Assembly (NCBI GenBank): GCA_016169945.1
Contig: JADLSH010000011.1
Coordinates: 186,001 to 250,000, forward strand
DNA length: 64,000 nt
Direction of reading: 5' to 3'
DNA from: Trachythela sp. YZ-2020
Lineage: Eukaryota > Cnidaria > Anthozoa > Malacalcyonacea > Clavulariidae
Made by a program: the position numbers and the translations under genes. Below, piece by piece: positions 23,906 to 34,411 of this stretch. Position 1 is the first letter of the stretch, and every line of letters starts with the position of its first letter. The notes below the pieces were generated by a model. The model saw nothing but the letters and a program-made list of their open reading frames with translations, ran no database searches and had not been told where the DNA came from.

Positions 23906-24748
23906 AAGGAGAATTGGGCCAACATCAATCCAGTTGTGTAAATATTATATTTCGACATTTTTTACTTAAAGCATTTTCGATATAAAGAATATTTATTACC
24001 ATGCATCGGGCCACTACCCATTTGATTTCAAAGAAAACTGTCCAAAACATAGCCTGCGTGGCAGACGGTCTACCCGTAGCGGAACACCCAAAATATACTG
24101 ATTGCATGTATACCGTTTAATTCTTTTTATAGTTGTTGTTTTAGGATGAAAGCGACAGAAGTATTGGAAAACCCGTTTGGTTGGATTTCAACTTAATCTT
24201 ATCAAGAACAGCTCAAACTATATTATTGAAAACGTTACTATCTACATTCTACAAGCATGTACGTAAAAAATGGGCAAGACTACGTAGTTTAATTAATCTA
24301 CACCGAGCACTTTATCTTGGGTATGTGCAATACTATATTATCGATTCTGGCACGAAAAACTGAGCAGTCTGTCGGTTTTCAGGCGTGATGTCGAACATAA
24401 ATTAAGTTCTCTATAGATGTCTACTCCATCTTTATTTGTAATGAATTATGCATGTTAATTACGTATTGATTAACAACATTCAATTATCAAAACGCGAGCA
24501 TGAAAATTGCTGGTATGCTTGTAATTTGGCTTGTTTTACCTTGTCAGATAGGTTATACACAAGATATGAGTAATTTTTCGTGACCATTTGACATAAATAG
24601 ACTGAGTTCAATTATCAAAAGACACAAATTGTACCTATATTTCAACCTAAATTCATTTTTACTTTCTCAATTGGGATGCTATATATAATTTAGTCTTGCT
24701 AAGCGCATTCTTCACTGATATATACAAAACGATATACAAAATACTAAC
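23906..24748. other. No gene recognised; solo MITE end
   Basis: TAGCCTGCGTGGCAGACGG at 24055-24073 matches one terminus of the Mutator-like MITE family without a partner end. Otherwise no supported feature. Confidence 0.4.
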
Positions 24749-24829
24749 CACATTTACGGCATCATTTGATTTTTGTTCTAGAGACCAAACAATGGAAACG
24801 ATAACTGCAGCAAAAGATAGCAAGAACAT
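24749..24829 (-). CDS. Orphan signal-peptide exon
   Basis: The ATG at 24829 (minus) opens 27 codons, MFLLSFAAVIVSIVWSLEQK then SNDAVNV, ending at a GTTAGT donor. The hydrophobic core followed by a polar tail is a classic secretion signal, and the exon ends in phase 0. Downstream exons must lie at lower coordinates. The fibrinogen-like exons at 4-5.4 kb are on the same strand but need a phase-1 partner, so at least one unseen exon would be required. The alternative is a separate or broken gene of the same secreted family. Confidence 0.5.
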
Positions 24830-24907
24830 ATTGACTCTATGAAATCAACGTCTGCTCACCGTCGCAGCCTAACTGACTATTTGTAATAGATATCATTTCA
24901 ACAAAGC

Positions 24908-25000
24908 CAAAGGCTATCTATAAAACAGGAAAATCCCGGAATCCCGGAATCGGGGAATGAGGGAATCCTGGAATCGATTCCACGTTTTATCACTGATGTT
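24908..25000. mobile_element. Fragment of the GGCTATCT..AAAACA TIR family
   Basis: Begins GGCTATCTATAAAACAGG and continues with reiterated GGAATCCCGGAATC-type motifs, as in the subterminal part of the element at 14167-15243. No opposite end was seen nearby. Confidence 0.55.
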
Positions 25001-25130
25001 TAAAGCAGGGAATCCTAAATAAGTTATCATATAAGACTATAAGTTATATATGTAAATTAAAAGTAGTTCCCGAGCCCCGAAGGGCAGCAAAGCAAATTGT
25101 TTTCCATGCGACTGTTGGGGCCACAGAATA

Positions 25131-27635
25131 CGGCCTATATGCATTACGATGTTTCTTTGCGGTGAGTGACCACGACCATACCAGAATGCTTTTCGAGTAT
25201 TTATTTGCTATATTTTTCTATTAAGATCCTCACGAAGTATTCTGGTAGTTGTAGTCACGCACCGCATAGAAACATCGTAATGCATATGGTCTATTAGCCG
25301 TGTTTATGAAATCCTGAATTTTATAAATACTGCATTAAATATACGTATTCAACGTGATTTGGCTTTGCACGGTCAAGTGTGGTTCTGTCAATATATTTAT
25401 GCTTTCTTAAATTATTTTATACAATATGTGAACGGAATGAGCTAACCCACAACGATATAGAGCCAAATTACTATTGCTGATGTCTCTTTGATGTCTCTGC
25501 GGTGTATGAATCATGAATGCAACAATTTGCATGAATTATGCACGGTTCCGGTTTCAAATTCCAGGTTCCGGTTCCCTGTGTCACTGTATCGCTTTTTAGT
25601 AGCAGCCTGTTTTAAGGAACTATATAATGCACAGGGGTGTTGAAAGAGCATAAGAGTAGATTACTCTGCACGTTACCACCCTATGAAGGTTTGCATGGCC
25701 AGCATGAGCATAAATAGAATTAGAAAGACACGCAATTGTCGAGCGTTTTACATGTTTTCCCGGTTTCTCTTTAACATTTGTTATGGAAATAGTCAATTGT
25801 GAACGCAGAGTACACATTTTTGAGAATTTATACCCGAATTAGAAATTTTCCCAAATAAGTCTGGTTGAAACGCTAGCATGTGTCATACGACTTTATTCTG
25901 AATTCTGGCGCCACAAAGTCTCGTAACAAACATGAACTGACGGCTGCCTGTCGGGGTCTTTCAGCAAATGCGCATAGAAATCGCAAAGCCTACAATATCC
26001 CATGGAGCATATCTCAGCATAAATACATATCCTTCCATGCATGGGTACAATATTGAAGGTCAATGTTGCAAGATTTGTTGGGCTTTTATCCCACTTAGGT
26101 AGTATCCGGCCGCTTTTTCCCTAAAATTGCCAAGGTCGTGACAAGCCGGATAAACTATAAGGCTTAATACCTCGCACAACAGTTTTAATGACGGAGAGAG
26201 AGAGAGAAATATCTATATAAATTCAGAAATCCTTCAGTTGACAGTTACTGCTTTACAAGGATGCCGAACTCTGTTTACAATTATAATAATTGCTGCGGAG
26301 CGAGCGAGCCTGAAGCGAGCGCATGGAATTGTTTAGCGCATGGAATTGTGGTCGTGCGCGCTTGCTATGCGCAGAACACAAATTTTAAACTCGCTCAGTT
26401 CCATGTGCTTTTCGATTTTGACGGACGGAGTCTTCGAATTTTTATCGAATTTCTAAAGCTTTTTGAAGTCTATTTTGACCATTCAAGGTAAGATATTTTA
26501 TCTATTGTTTATATGTTACGTTTACATTTGTTTACTCCTTTTTGGAAAGTTGGCAATCTCAATTTATATATATATGTCATGGAACGCTGAAAGCACACAA
26601 TCGATCGCAGCTAGATTCAGACTGTGTCTGTTTATATATAAACTATATATTCCGACTTTGCTTGAGCTGTTAGTGCTGTAAAGCATGGAAGTCTTACATG
26701 GAGATGTCTTTAAAAGGTTTTTCTATCCATTCGCGTTTGCTTTCTCTTGCTGATTTCCATATTTTGCTGTTTTTTGCATCAAGTGATGTTTCATGTATGC
26801 TGCTTGACGCTTGAGACTCGTGTGAACTTGACACAAAGTCACAGATATGCAATTGATCGTCTAAATTGCCTGACTGAATCATTCTGATTTGTGCAAGGTT
26901 TGACCTATTAAATAGGCTACCGTAGGCATATAAATATGTTTTTATTCCTATTTTACAATGGATTTATATTTTTGTCTAGTCGCGTTCACATATTATTGTC
27001 AGAACAGACAGGGTCTCAGTTCTGCGCGCACTAAGACAAATATTCGAATGGCAATGAGTTGAAATGAGTTGTGCTTTACATGCAGGTGACTCACATATCC
27101 AGCGAAGTAAGAACAGAATGATGGAATAACGCTTTCGTTTTATAGCTTTCCAAATGCAAAATTATTTTGCGCACATGTATATATTTTTAACGCTTTTATA
27201 CACTACAAAAATATGCAAATTTCCTTGCGGGGAAGTGTCAAATTACTCATCGCAGTAAACATGGGTTTCATGTGGGAATTCCATGTGGAGGAACAATACA
27301 TGGAAAATATTGATATTTTCAAATAGATGTTACAAAATTTGATGTATTTCATGTTTCGTGATATATTTAGCTTGTCTCATCCTGCAAACTATGCTAGGGT
27401 ATGTATCTACTGACAGCGCGCAAGCCATTGGGTCAATGCCAATAATTACCGTCTACTGAATATGAAAACTTATAATATTACTATGTACATTAAGCTGATA
27501 GCGACAGTTTTTCCCTCGGGACAGTGGTATATACGTGTTAATTTTGTTCGAACATTGCCATTGTATAACTATAGCTTGAGAATATGTTGCTGAAGGAAGA
27601 GATTCATAATTATAAAATTTCAACTTGAATAAATG
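25131..27635 (+). repeat. Local segmental duplication, copy B
   Basis: Paralogue of 20229-23905. It lacks the LINE (empty site at 25613-25632) and has about 1.16 kb of extra sequence at 26290-27455. Confidence 0.9.
26698..26883 (-). CDS. Possible internal exon, hydrophilic Ser-rich peptide
   Basis: Minus-strand frame between an acceptor GCACAAATCAG (before 26883) and a donor GTAAGACTTCC (after 26698). It encodes about 61 residues such as SSSHESQASSSIHETSLDAK, highly polar and rich in Ser, Lys and Glu. No family is recognised. Both splice sites look acceptable, but the segment lies in the part of duplication copy B missing from copy A, and no neighbouring exon was found. Confidence 0.28.
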
Positions 27636-28544
27636 ACGCAGTGCGCAAAAAATAGTAAAATCTGCCTGCTGATGCATTAATTTACCCTTGCCAGCGACGG
27701 GCAGCTTGGGGTGTAATACAAGAGCGGCAAGTTGGGGCTCACTCTTGGGACTCACGAGGGTTGGTTATACCATGTTAAAAGCTTATGTCAGTGCGTAGGA
27801 AAATTACAATTACAACCTTGTGTATAACAAGCCGTTACCTCAGTGGGCAATACAATCACTACTCTTAATAATAATTCGTAATGATACTGCGGAAATAAAA
27901 TATGGTATTGAACGACCCTAATTAGTCATTAGAGCAAAGAAACCCGTGTACTACGCCAATGGGGAACTATATATATAAATATGAATTTTTGGCAAAAACG
28001 CCATTCTTGCTCAGTTCTGCTGATCAGTAGTGTGTTAGCTAGCGGGTTTCCTCTGAGCAGCCGTCGTACAGGATCATGCGAGCTCGTAGGTACTAATTCC
28101 GCTCGGCTATATACACCCGGTTAATGAAAACAACAATACGAAGTGTTAAGTACGGTAGGGGGCGCATGGCTATGTTGAATCAATGGCTGTTCATCCTACT
28201 GAGCTAAAAAGCATGCCGGATTGTCAAGGGTGGAATGAGCGAGATTTTAAAAGCATATATGAGACATTTTACCACAATGTTACCATGCCTACCACTGAGC
28301 TATAATTCTTTGGTCAGTAGTTTGCTAATTAGAAATACTTCATGTTTAAACTATGTTTGAGAACTATAGTTGTTTGGCTGGAAAGAGCGACAGGTTGCTG
28401 CATGCGCGTATTTCAACTATAATAAATAGATAATATATCCGACATCATAAAATGACTCCCCCCTCTAAAAGAATAGCATGCCTAATTGACCAATGAAAAT
28501 GTGCACTGAGACACCGGGAAATCATAAGTATACCACTAGTCACC
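27636..28544. other. No gene recognised
   Basis: Two minus-strand A-box-like motifs (TAGCTCAGTAGG near 28200 and TAGCTCAGTGGTAG near 28302) resemble 5' halves of tRNA genes without B boxes. GGTACTAATTCCGCTCGG at 28087-28104 recurs inverted near 53750. Confidence 0.35.
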
Positions 28545-28712
28545 TAGCCTGCGTGGCAGGCGTTCTATTGTGGGGGAGGGAGTTTTGTTTGGAGCGCGCG
28601 CTTTTTTTTGAGAGCGTGCGCTAGGTGCGAAGTTAGGGCGCGCTCTCAAAAAAAAGCGCGCGCTCTAAACAAAACTCCCTCCCCCACAATGGAACGCCTG
28701 CCACGAAGGCTA
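28545..28712. mobile_element. Mutator-like foldback MITE, copy 2
   Basis: A 168-bp palindrome starting TAGCCTGCGTGGCAGGCGTT, flanked by an exact 9-bp duplication CTAGTCACC (28536-28544 and 28713-28721). It is the same family as 18987-19204 but lacks about 50 bp of the central part, so the two copies share termini and differ in the middle. Confidence 0.93.
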
Positions 28713-28900
28713 CTAGTCACCAATTCTGTGCATTATGTTGCCCATTATTTATGTACTACAAGCTCTATATTGATTAATTATTGTTCAGTGATAGTGCAAG
28801 TGCACCAATGCTACATTTTTGTTTCTTGTTATGCGCGTTAAAGTTTGAGAAATCGTTCAGCTACCTGTCAGTATGGCACTACGAAATACTTTCTTCGATA

Positions 28901-29436
28901 TTAACCCCAACATCGCAACTTTTTCAGTGTATGATATCCCGTCTCAAAACTAGGGCTGCCAGAATCCCCAAATCTCAGTTCAGTAACAGGCAGTGTGTTC
29001 TTGTCTGTCAGGTATCCACTGTCTTCACGCCATGTTTCGTCATTGATGTCACAATTACATTTGTATCCACCTGCACAGCTGTTGGTCATTCCACATGCAC
29101 ATTTTCCACTGTTAACTGCCGCTCCGCCCCAGTAATTCATCTTTAAACCTTGACGTGATACCCACCAACCATAATATTGACCTGCAGATCTGTACCTGAA
29201 AAAGCTGTGATGACATTCATATTTTATAAACTGCTCACAATTCTTGGACTGCTTCATAATGGCAACAATCTGCTCTGTGGAAATGTCATATTTAATCTTT
29301 CTCTTGTAAGAACCTGCAGGATCATATCCCTTCACAGTTGTTCTTGATTCACTGTCATGTCCAATCACTGTCACATGCCACTGGTTGTTGATGGATGTTT
29401 TATTAACAAAGCTGAACAAGAGCTGGTGAATGTAAC
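28901..29436 (-). CDS. Contactin-associated/neurexin IV-like fibrinogen-type domain, terminal exon
   Basis: The exon starts at 29436 after the acceptor CCCGTACTGACAG and ends at a stop at 28901-28903, giving about 177 residues. The sequence opens YIHQLLFSFVN, then WHVTVIGHDSESRTTVKGYD. It continues with NCEQFIKYECHHSFF, GWWVSRQGLKMNYWGG, the cysteine run CACGMTNSC..GYKCNCD, WREDSGYLTDKNTLPV and a C-terminal GDSGSP. The Cys spacing with W(W)VSR.G..M.YWGG and C.CD....W.ED.G.L is that of the fibrinogen-like segment of CNTNAP/neurexin IV proteins, usually extracellular adhesion modules. Here the protein ends after the domain, without laminin G repeats or a membrane anchor, so a short secreted form is likely. 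A coiled-coil exon lies just upstream. Confidence 0.85.
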
Positions 29437-29576
29437 CTGTCAGTACGGGTGACAATATCTGTAAAACATAAAGATTGTTGTCACGTGACAAACATGATTG
29501 GAGCCCGACACGAAGATTAACAAACATCTAGCCTCTGCGAGAATTGCAGTGTTTATTAATCATTTCATTTTACTAC

Positions 29577-29658
29577 CTTGATTTTCTTTTTCCAGATTTT
29601 TAATCATATTTCCTTGATTTTGAATTTGGTTTTCTACTTGTTGCTTTAATTTCTGAAG
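29577..29658 (-). CDS. Coiled-coil exon joined to the fibrinogen-like exon
   Basis: An 82-nt exon with acceptor TTTCATTCTAG (before 29658) and donor GTAGTAAAATG (after 29577). It encodes LQKLKQQVENQIQNQGNMIK then NLEKENQ plus the first base of a Gly codon, completed by GT of the exon at 29436. Leu/Val/Ile fall at heptad spacing (L-x6-V, I, I, L), giving a short parallel coiled coil. Such a coil ahead of a fibrinogen-like domain commonly drives oligomerisation. The upstream signal-peptide exon for this gene was not found. An alternative acceptor six bases later is possible. Confidence 0.72.
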
Positions 29659-30352
29659 CTAGAATGAAATAAATTCTTCGATAACATTTTATTTACTACG
29701 TTTATATATGTTGCCTTGGAAATATTAGATATATAATTACCAACTACATATTTGTGTTCTAATAAACCCCCATATTGAATTTGACTATGAGTTATGTAAG
29801 GCTGAAATAGACTTCTTTCCCACCTAAGTTTGGGACGAGTTATAATGCTTTTATAAATCCGCCATTTCGTGTAGACAAATATTTGACTAAGAAGAGATCG
29901 GAGTAGGCATTCAATGTCTCGCGTAATAATAACAATGCGCGTAATAATCCAAGACGCAACGACACTTAGGTTCAACTTAATTTCATTTTTTAAAAGAGAA
30001 ATCAACCTGAAAATCAGTCCCTAGAATTTCGCTCTTGATTATTATTTATTGAAAATAATTCAAGAGTTTTTATTGGCTAAGAGCTGTCGGTGAAATCGTC
30101 ATATCCGCTCGGTAGCTGCCCAAATTTGGAGTTATGACATCACCGTGGAATATTGAAAACAAATATACCACGTTTGACGTAATTTCGTGGTATATTGAAA
30201 AACAATGTAACACGCTATGACGTCACGCTAATTTGTGCGGCTTATGGCAAAAGCGGTAAAATGCAAATGGTTCCTCAAAGGAAAGGTTCGCCGACCTTGG
30301 GGAAGGTGAAATTAAAAAATTGCTCGAAGAAAAAGATTATAAATAAATAATA
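29659..30352. other. Probable intron and upstream sequence; no exon identified
   Basis: No further splice-bounded coding segment is convincing. GTATATTG.AAA..AA motifs with CACG repeat near 30145-30215 (TGGAATATTGAAAAC and TGGTATATTGAAAAACA). Confidence 0.4.
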
Positions 30353-30504
30353 AAACAATTATTGAATTCGGTTCTGGCAGGATATGAGGAATTATTAAGG
30401 CCTCGGTTTATGTTATCTGCCTCAGCCTTCGGCTTCGGCCGATAACGCAAACCTCGACCTTAATAATTCCTCATATCCTACTCGACCTCATTCAATAATT
30501 GTTT
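30353..30504. repeat. Foldback MITE
   Basis: AACAATTATTGAATTCGG on the left pairs with CATTCAATAATTGTTT on the right, and AGGATATGAGGAATTATTAA pairs with TTAATAATTCCTCATATCCT exactly. The loop contains CCTTCGGCTTCGG. No coding potential. Confidence 0.88.
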
Positions 30505-30514
30505 AATGTTGAAG

Positions 30515-30775
30515 GTTTCAGTTTTGTAGATGGAAATTTTTGAACGAATATTATAGACACATTTTAGACCTAACCAGGAGCAGTTGCGAAAAATGCAACT
30601 ACTGTATAGGCCCTCTGGCAGGAACCGAACCTGCAGTGCACCGGAATCCCATGCAGGGACGCCGATTCGATTCCGGCCAGAAGGCATATAGTTGCATTTT
30701 TGCAACTGCTCCTGGTTAGTTCTATATATGTATATATTTTCCACTTGAAAATTTCCATCTACAAAATGCTTCAAA
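30515..30775. repeat. Foldback carrying tRNA-like B-box ends
   Basis: The outer arms GTTTTGTAGATGGAAATTTT and AAAATTTCCATCTACAAAAT, then AACCAGGAGCAGTTGC and GCAACTGCTCCTGGTT, are inverted copies. Toward the centre each arm contains a polymerase III B-box-like sequence in opposite orientation: GGTTCGGTTCC on minus near 30620-30630 and GATTCGATTCC on plus near 30663-30673. The structure looks like two head-to-head tRNA-derived SINE ends. Confidence 0.75.
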
Positions 30776-31469
30776 TAATATTTAATGTATATTTTGTGAT
30801 ATTTCTAAAATACAAATATTGCAGAGTACGATTGTCACACTTTAGAATACAAAATGTAAGTACTAAATATGTTTGTTTAGAGGTTTTTATAGCCTTTCAA
30901 CCATACTTGAGTCGCTTAATTTTTTTAAAAGTGCATTGTGTACGTTTTGTATGCCGTGTTTAGTCCATACATGGCTATACGATAAGGACATATGGCAGTG
31001 CTTCCACATTGCAGGAAATTTCCTGATTGCAGGAAATTTTGCTTCGAATAGGAAAAAATCAGGATGAAGGAAATTTCAGGAAATCCGAAAAAAATCAGGA
31101 AATCTCAGGAAATTCTTAAAAAAATGTTGATATGTGTATTAGTAATATTTTACTAAGTGATTAGTGAAAAACTACTAGTTTGTATCAGTGGTTTGCATTT
31201 TATATGACCAAATTAGCTCAAATTTAAAAGTCTGTAAATCTGTTTGTTGTCACGAGTCTTATGACCATATATGGCCTTTGCGCAACCTGAAATTGGGCTG
31301 TTCCAGCCTGTTCGATCAGGCAAAATTGCAAAGCGAGCTGCGAGCATGTGATGATTCACTGATGAATGACTATTTTATCACAGTTAATATATGGTTGTTT
31401 TTATGATTTTATCTTTAACTTTTTTAAATTTATGTTGTATTAACATAAATATGAATTATTAAATAACCA

Positions 31470-34050
31470 ATGAAGCGTGTAAGCACACCAGCGGCTGAAA
31501 AAGACATCGAAAATTCAAGTGATTCATATGACTCAAACTCAAGCGACGATAATAATAGCCCAAGACAAAGTACACAACAAGGAGCGACTTCGACGAGTAA
31601 AGTGAGTAAAACACCTGTAAAGAAGGCGAAAATATATACCCAAAGGTTTCAAAATTCTTGGTTGTCTGAGAATACGTTTAAGGACTGGCTAGAACAGAGA
31701 GCTGGAATTCCATACTGTAAACTTTGTGATTGCAAACTGTCCTGTGCAAAGACTGCTCTGAGACGACACGTGGAGAACAAGAAACATCACGAAATAAGCC
31801 AAATAAAACGACAAGTCACCGGTCCACTAAACTTGTTGTTGGGATCCAGGGAACGCGCAGCACGAATAGAAATAAAACTTTGCCATTTCATCGTTGAAAA
31901 AAACCTTCCTCTGAGCATAGTAGATGACCTATTGCCTGTCCTCAAGGACCTTTTCCCGGGAGATGAAACTCTTCGCCAAGTAACTCTGGGAAAGCAAAAG
32001 GCTACTAACATTATACGCCAAGTACTGGGATTTCATTCCATTGAACTTTGCGTCTCAAAGCTAAGAGCCAACAAGTTTTCGTTGATTATAGACGAAACAA
32101 CTGACCGGTCCACCACATCGCAGCTTGCAATACTGGGAATCTTCTTTGATGAACATAACTTTAGACTTGAAGCAGTAATGATTGACTTGATACCAATACC
32201 AAATGGTGCGGCAGCTACTATTTATGAAAGTCTCATAAAGAGTTTGAAAGAGAAAGATATACCCATGAGAAATGTCATAGGCTTCTGCGCTGATACCTGT
32301 AATGTCATGTTCGGGATAAATCACTCCAGTGGCCCAAATGCTGGTGCGTGATTATCCCTGGATTGTGGCAGTGAAGTGCTCATCCCATTTAATCCATTTG
32401 TGCAGCTCATACGCCACCACGAAGCTTCCGAAGTCTCTTGAAGAGCTTTGCAGGAATATATATTCGCATTTTAGCCTGTCTAGCAAGCGTGTTGGGGCAT
32501 TTAAGGAGTTTCAGGAGTTTTTTAACCTGGATGAACTGAAAATTCTAAAGCCAGGTATATTAATTAACATTTTTTTTTTTTTTATTTATTTATTTTTATT
32601 TATTAGCTTCGCCACAAGGGCAGGGTCACCACAACAGCACATGCCAATTACTGTGGGCCCTATCGAACCTAACCCACCCTGTCAACTTTCCCTGTGGGGG
32701 GAAACCGGAGTACCCGGAGAAAACCCACGACTTTCGGCAGAGTGTTGACCTTACTCTTTTCACATGAGCAGAGCACTGGGTTCTAGTCACACTGAGAAAC
32801 CTTGAAAGTCTCTGTCGTGAGAATCGAACCCCGACCTCACTGCTCAGAAGTGAAAGGCACGCGCTCTAACGCTTGTGCCACCGAGTCCCCTTATATTTAT
32901 CTGTTGCAACATGTTTTTGTACTTGTCATTTTCTCATTCACTTATTTTACTCTATTCCTTTTACAAACCTAGTTCAGACCAGATGGTTGTCAATGAAGTT
33001 ATGTGTGAAACGAATCCTGGAACAGTACGGAGCATTGAAGTTGTACTTCACCAATGTTGTTTGTGAAGACCCTACCCACACCAATAAATCAATACTGGAG
33101 AGATTGAACAACAGATTCACTGAAGCTTACTTAGAGTTCCTGGACTTTAATTTGGGCAGGTTGGTGTCCTTTAATGTTCTTTTCCAGAGCGAAATGCCAC
33201 AACTGTATAAGCTTACAGGAGAAGTCGAGAAGCTAATCAAGACAATGTGTTTTGATTTTATGGAGGTAGCTTTTGTGAGGGGCACTGATGCTTTCAATAT
33301 TGATCCCTCCAGAAGTGATAAGCAGGTTCCTCTAAATAAGGTGTACCTTGGTATCTTAGCAACTGACACCTTGCATACCATTAGAGCTGAACTTGGAAAT
33401 GAAGATTGTGGTATTTCTGTTGTTTACTCTCAGTGCAGAGATTTTTTGGTAGAAGCAGTGAAACAGATTCAAAGTCGGTTTAGTGACTGCAAAAAACTAG
33501 AGGTACTTTCTTGCCTCTCTCCAGATGTTGCATATAATCTGAAGACTCCTTCACTGAGCAATTTGTACAAGGAAATACCAATCCTTGCAGATGTAGCTGA
33601 TTTACAAAGCGTTGATGAAGAATGGAGAAGTCATTCACTCAACCCGGCCTTGAGTGAGCAACTCGGTGTTGACGAATACTGGCAGGTGATATTCAAGGAG
33701 AAAAAAAGTTCAGGTGAGCAGGCAAAGCCAAACTTGGTAAAGATGGTGAAATTGCTCTTGTCTTTGCCATATTCTAATGCAGCAGTCGAGCGAGTATTTA
33801 GTCAACTTAAATTGATTAAAACTGATCACAGAGCTAGTCTTAAGCATGAAAGTTTACTAGCTCTGTTAACCACAAAGATGACAATCTTGAAATCAAGCTC
33901 GTCAGGACTGGGAGTAACAGTTGTAAAACTGTTAAACTTGATTGCACTAAGGAAATGCTAAGTCTTTACCATGCCATGAAAGCAAGTGCTGATGATGATG
34001 ATGTTACTATACTACGCAAAGAGTTTATCAAAAAACTGAAAACAGACTAA
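31470..34050 (+). pseudogene. hAT transposase (BED finger, RNase H-like fold), frameshifted
   Basis: The first frame starts at 31470 with an acidic Ser-rich tail, then a BED-like zinc finger (YCKLCDCKLSCAKTALRRHV then ENKKHHE, Cys-x2-Cys...His-x4-5-His). The first catalytic block is NKFSLIIDETTDRSTTSQL, followed by VIGFCADTCNVMFGINHS. A one-base shift near 32330 moves the reading to AQMLVRDYPWIVAVKCSSHL. Exon 1 ends at 32554 with donor GTATATTAA. The acceptor CAAACCTAG is at 32972 and exon 2 resumes in frame as VQTRWLSMKLCVKRILEQYG. The C-terminal hAT dimerisation motif LPYSNAAVERVFSQLKLIKT is at about 33760-33830. The stop at 33961 precedes a further shifted tail, AMKASADDDDVTILRKEF, ending near 34050. 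The two shifts suggest a recently inactivated transposase, or assembly error. Confidence 0.9.
32570..32890 (-). mobile_element. tRNA-derived SINE inside the hAT transposase intron
   Basis: On the minus strand it starts GGGGACTCGGTGGCACAAGC. The polymerase III A box is within GGTGGCACAAGCG and the B box within GGGGTTCGATTCTCAC, about 45 bases later, as in a tRNA. A body follows with GGGTTTTCTCCGGGTACTCC and GGTTTCCCCCCACAGGG, then a tail of AATAAATAAA repeats and poly(A) (32570-32600 on plus). It lies entirely within the 418-bp intron 32555-32972, opposite to the transposase. Confidence 0.88.
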
Positions 34051-34411
34051 CTCTTATAATTGGACATCTATGTCATATAACCATATTTGTACTTTAATCA
34101 TTAATAGTATAGATTATCATGGCAGTATAAACTGTGCGGTTATGCCAGTTATGTGAGTCGTAATTAAGCTTGCAAAGTGTAAAATAGTGTAGAATATAGA
34201 GCTGCAGAGGTGTTGTGTTACTTTTTTAAAGATGAAATAAAAAATTTGGCATTATGGTTGTCTTAAACTGAAAAGAAATACATTCTAATAGCAAAAAAAA
34301 CATTAACAAAATATCAGGAATTTTCCAGGAAAAACCAGGTTATTCTCAGGAAATTTCAGGAAATTTTACACGGAGAACAGGAAATTTTGTAATTCCAGTG
34401 TGGAAGCACTG

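Larger units (their letters stand above)
30996..34411 (+). mobile_element. Complete hAT transposon with exact 8-bp target duplication
   Basis: The left end CAGTGCTTCCACATTGCAGG and right end (read inward) CAGTGCTTCCACACTGGAAT are terminal inverted repeats, flanked by ACATATGG at 30988-30995 and 34412-34419. Subterminal GGAAATTT/AGGAAATTTC motifs are reiterated on both sides (31005-31110 and 34310-34390), as expected for hAT transposase binding. The 3416-bp interior contains one transposase gene with an intron that holds a SINE. Confidence 0.95.

Noticed and set aside
27453..27755. Minus-strand frame of 100 codons
   Set aside because: It crosses the edge of the segmental duplication, and the part shared with copy A is not kept open there; no family resemblance.
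28195..28310. Two minus-strand tRNA-like sequences with good A boxes
   Set aside because: No B box or acceptor-stem pairing follows at tRNA distance, so they are not tRNA genes; at most they are SINE 5' fragments.
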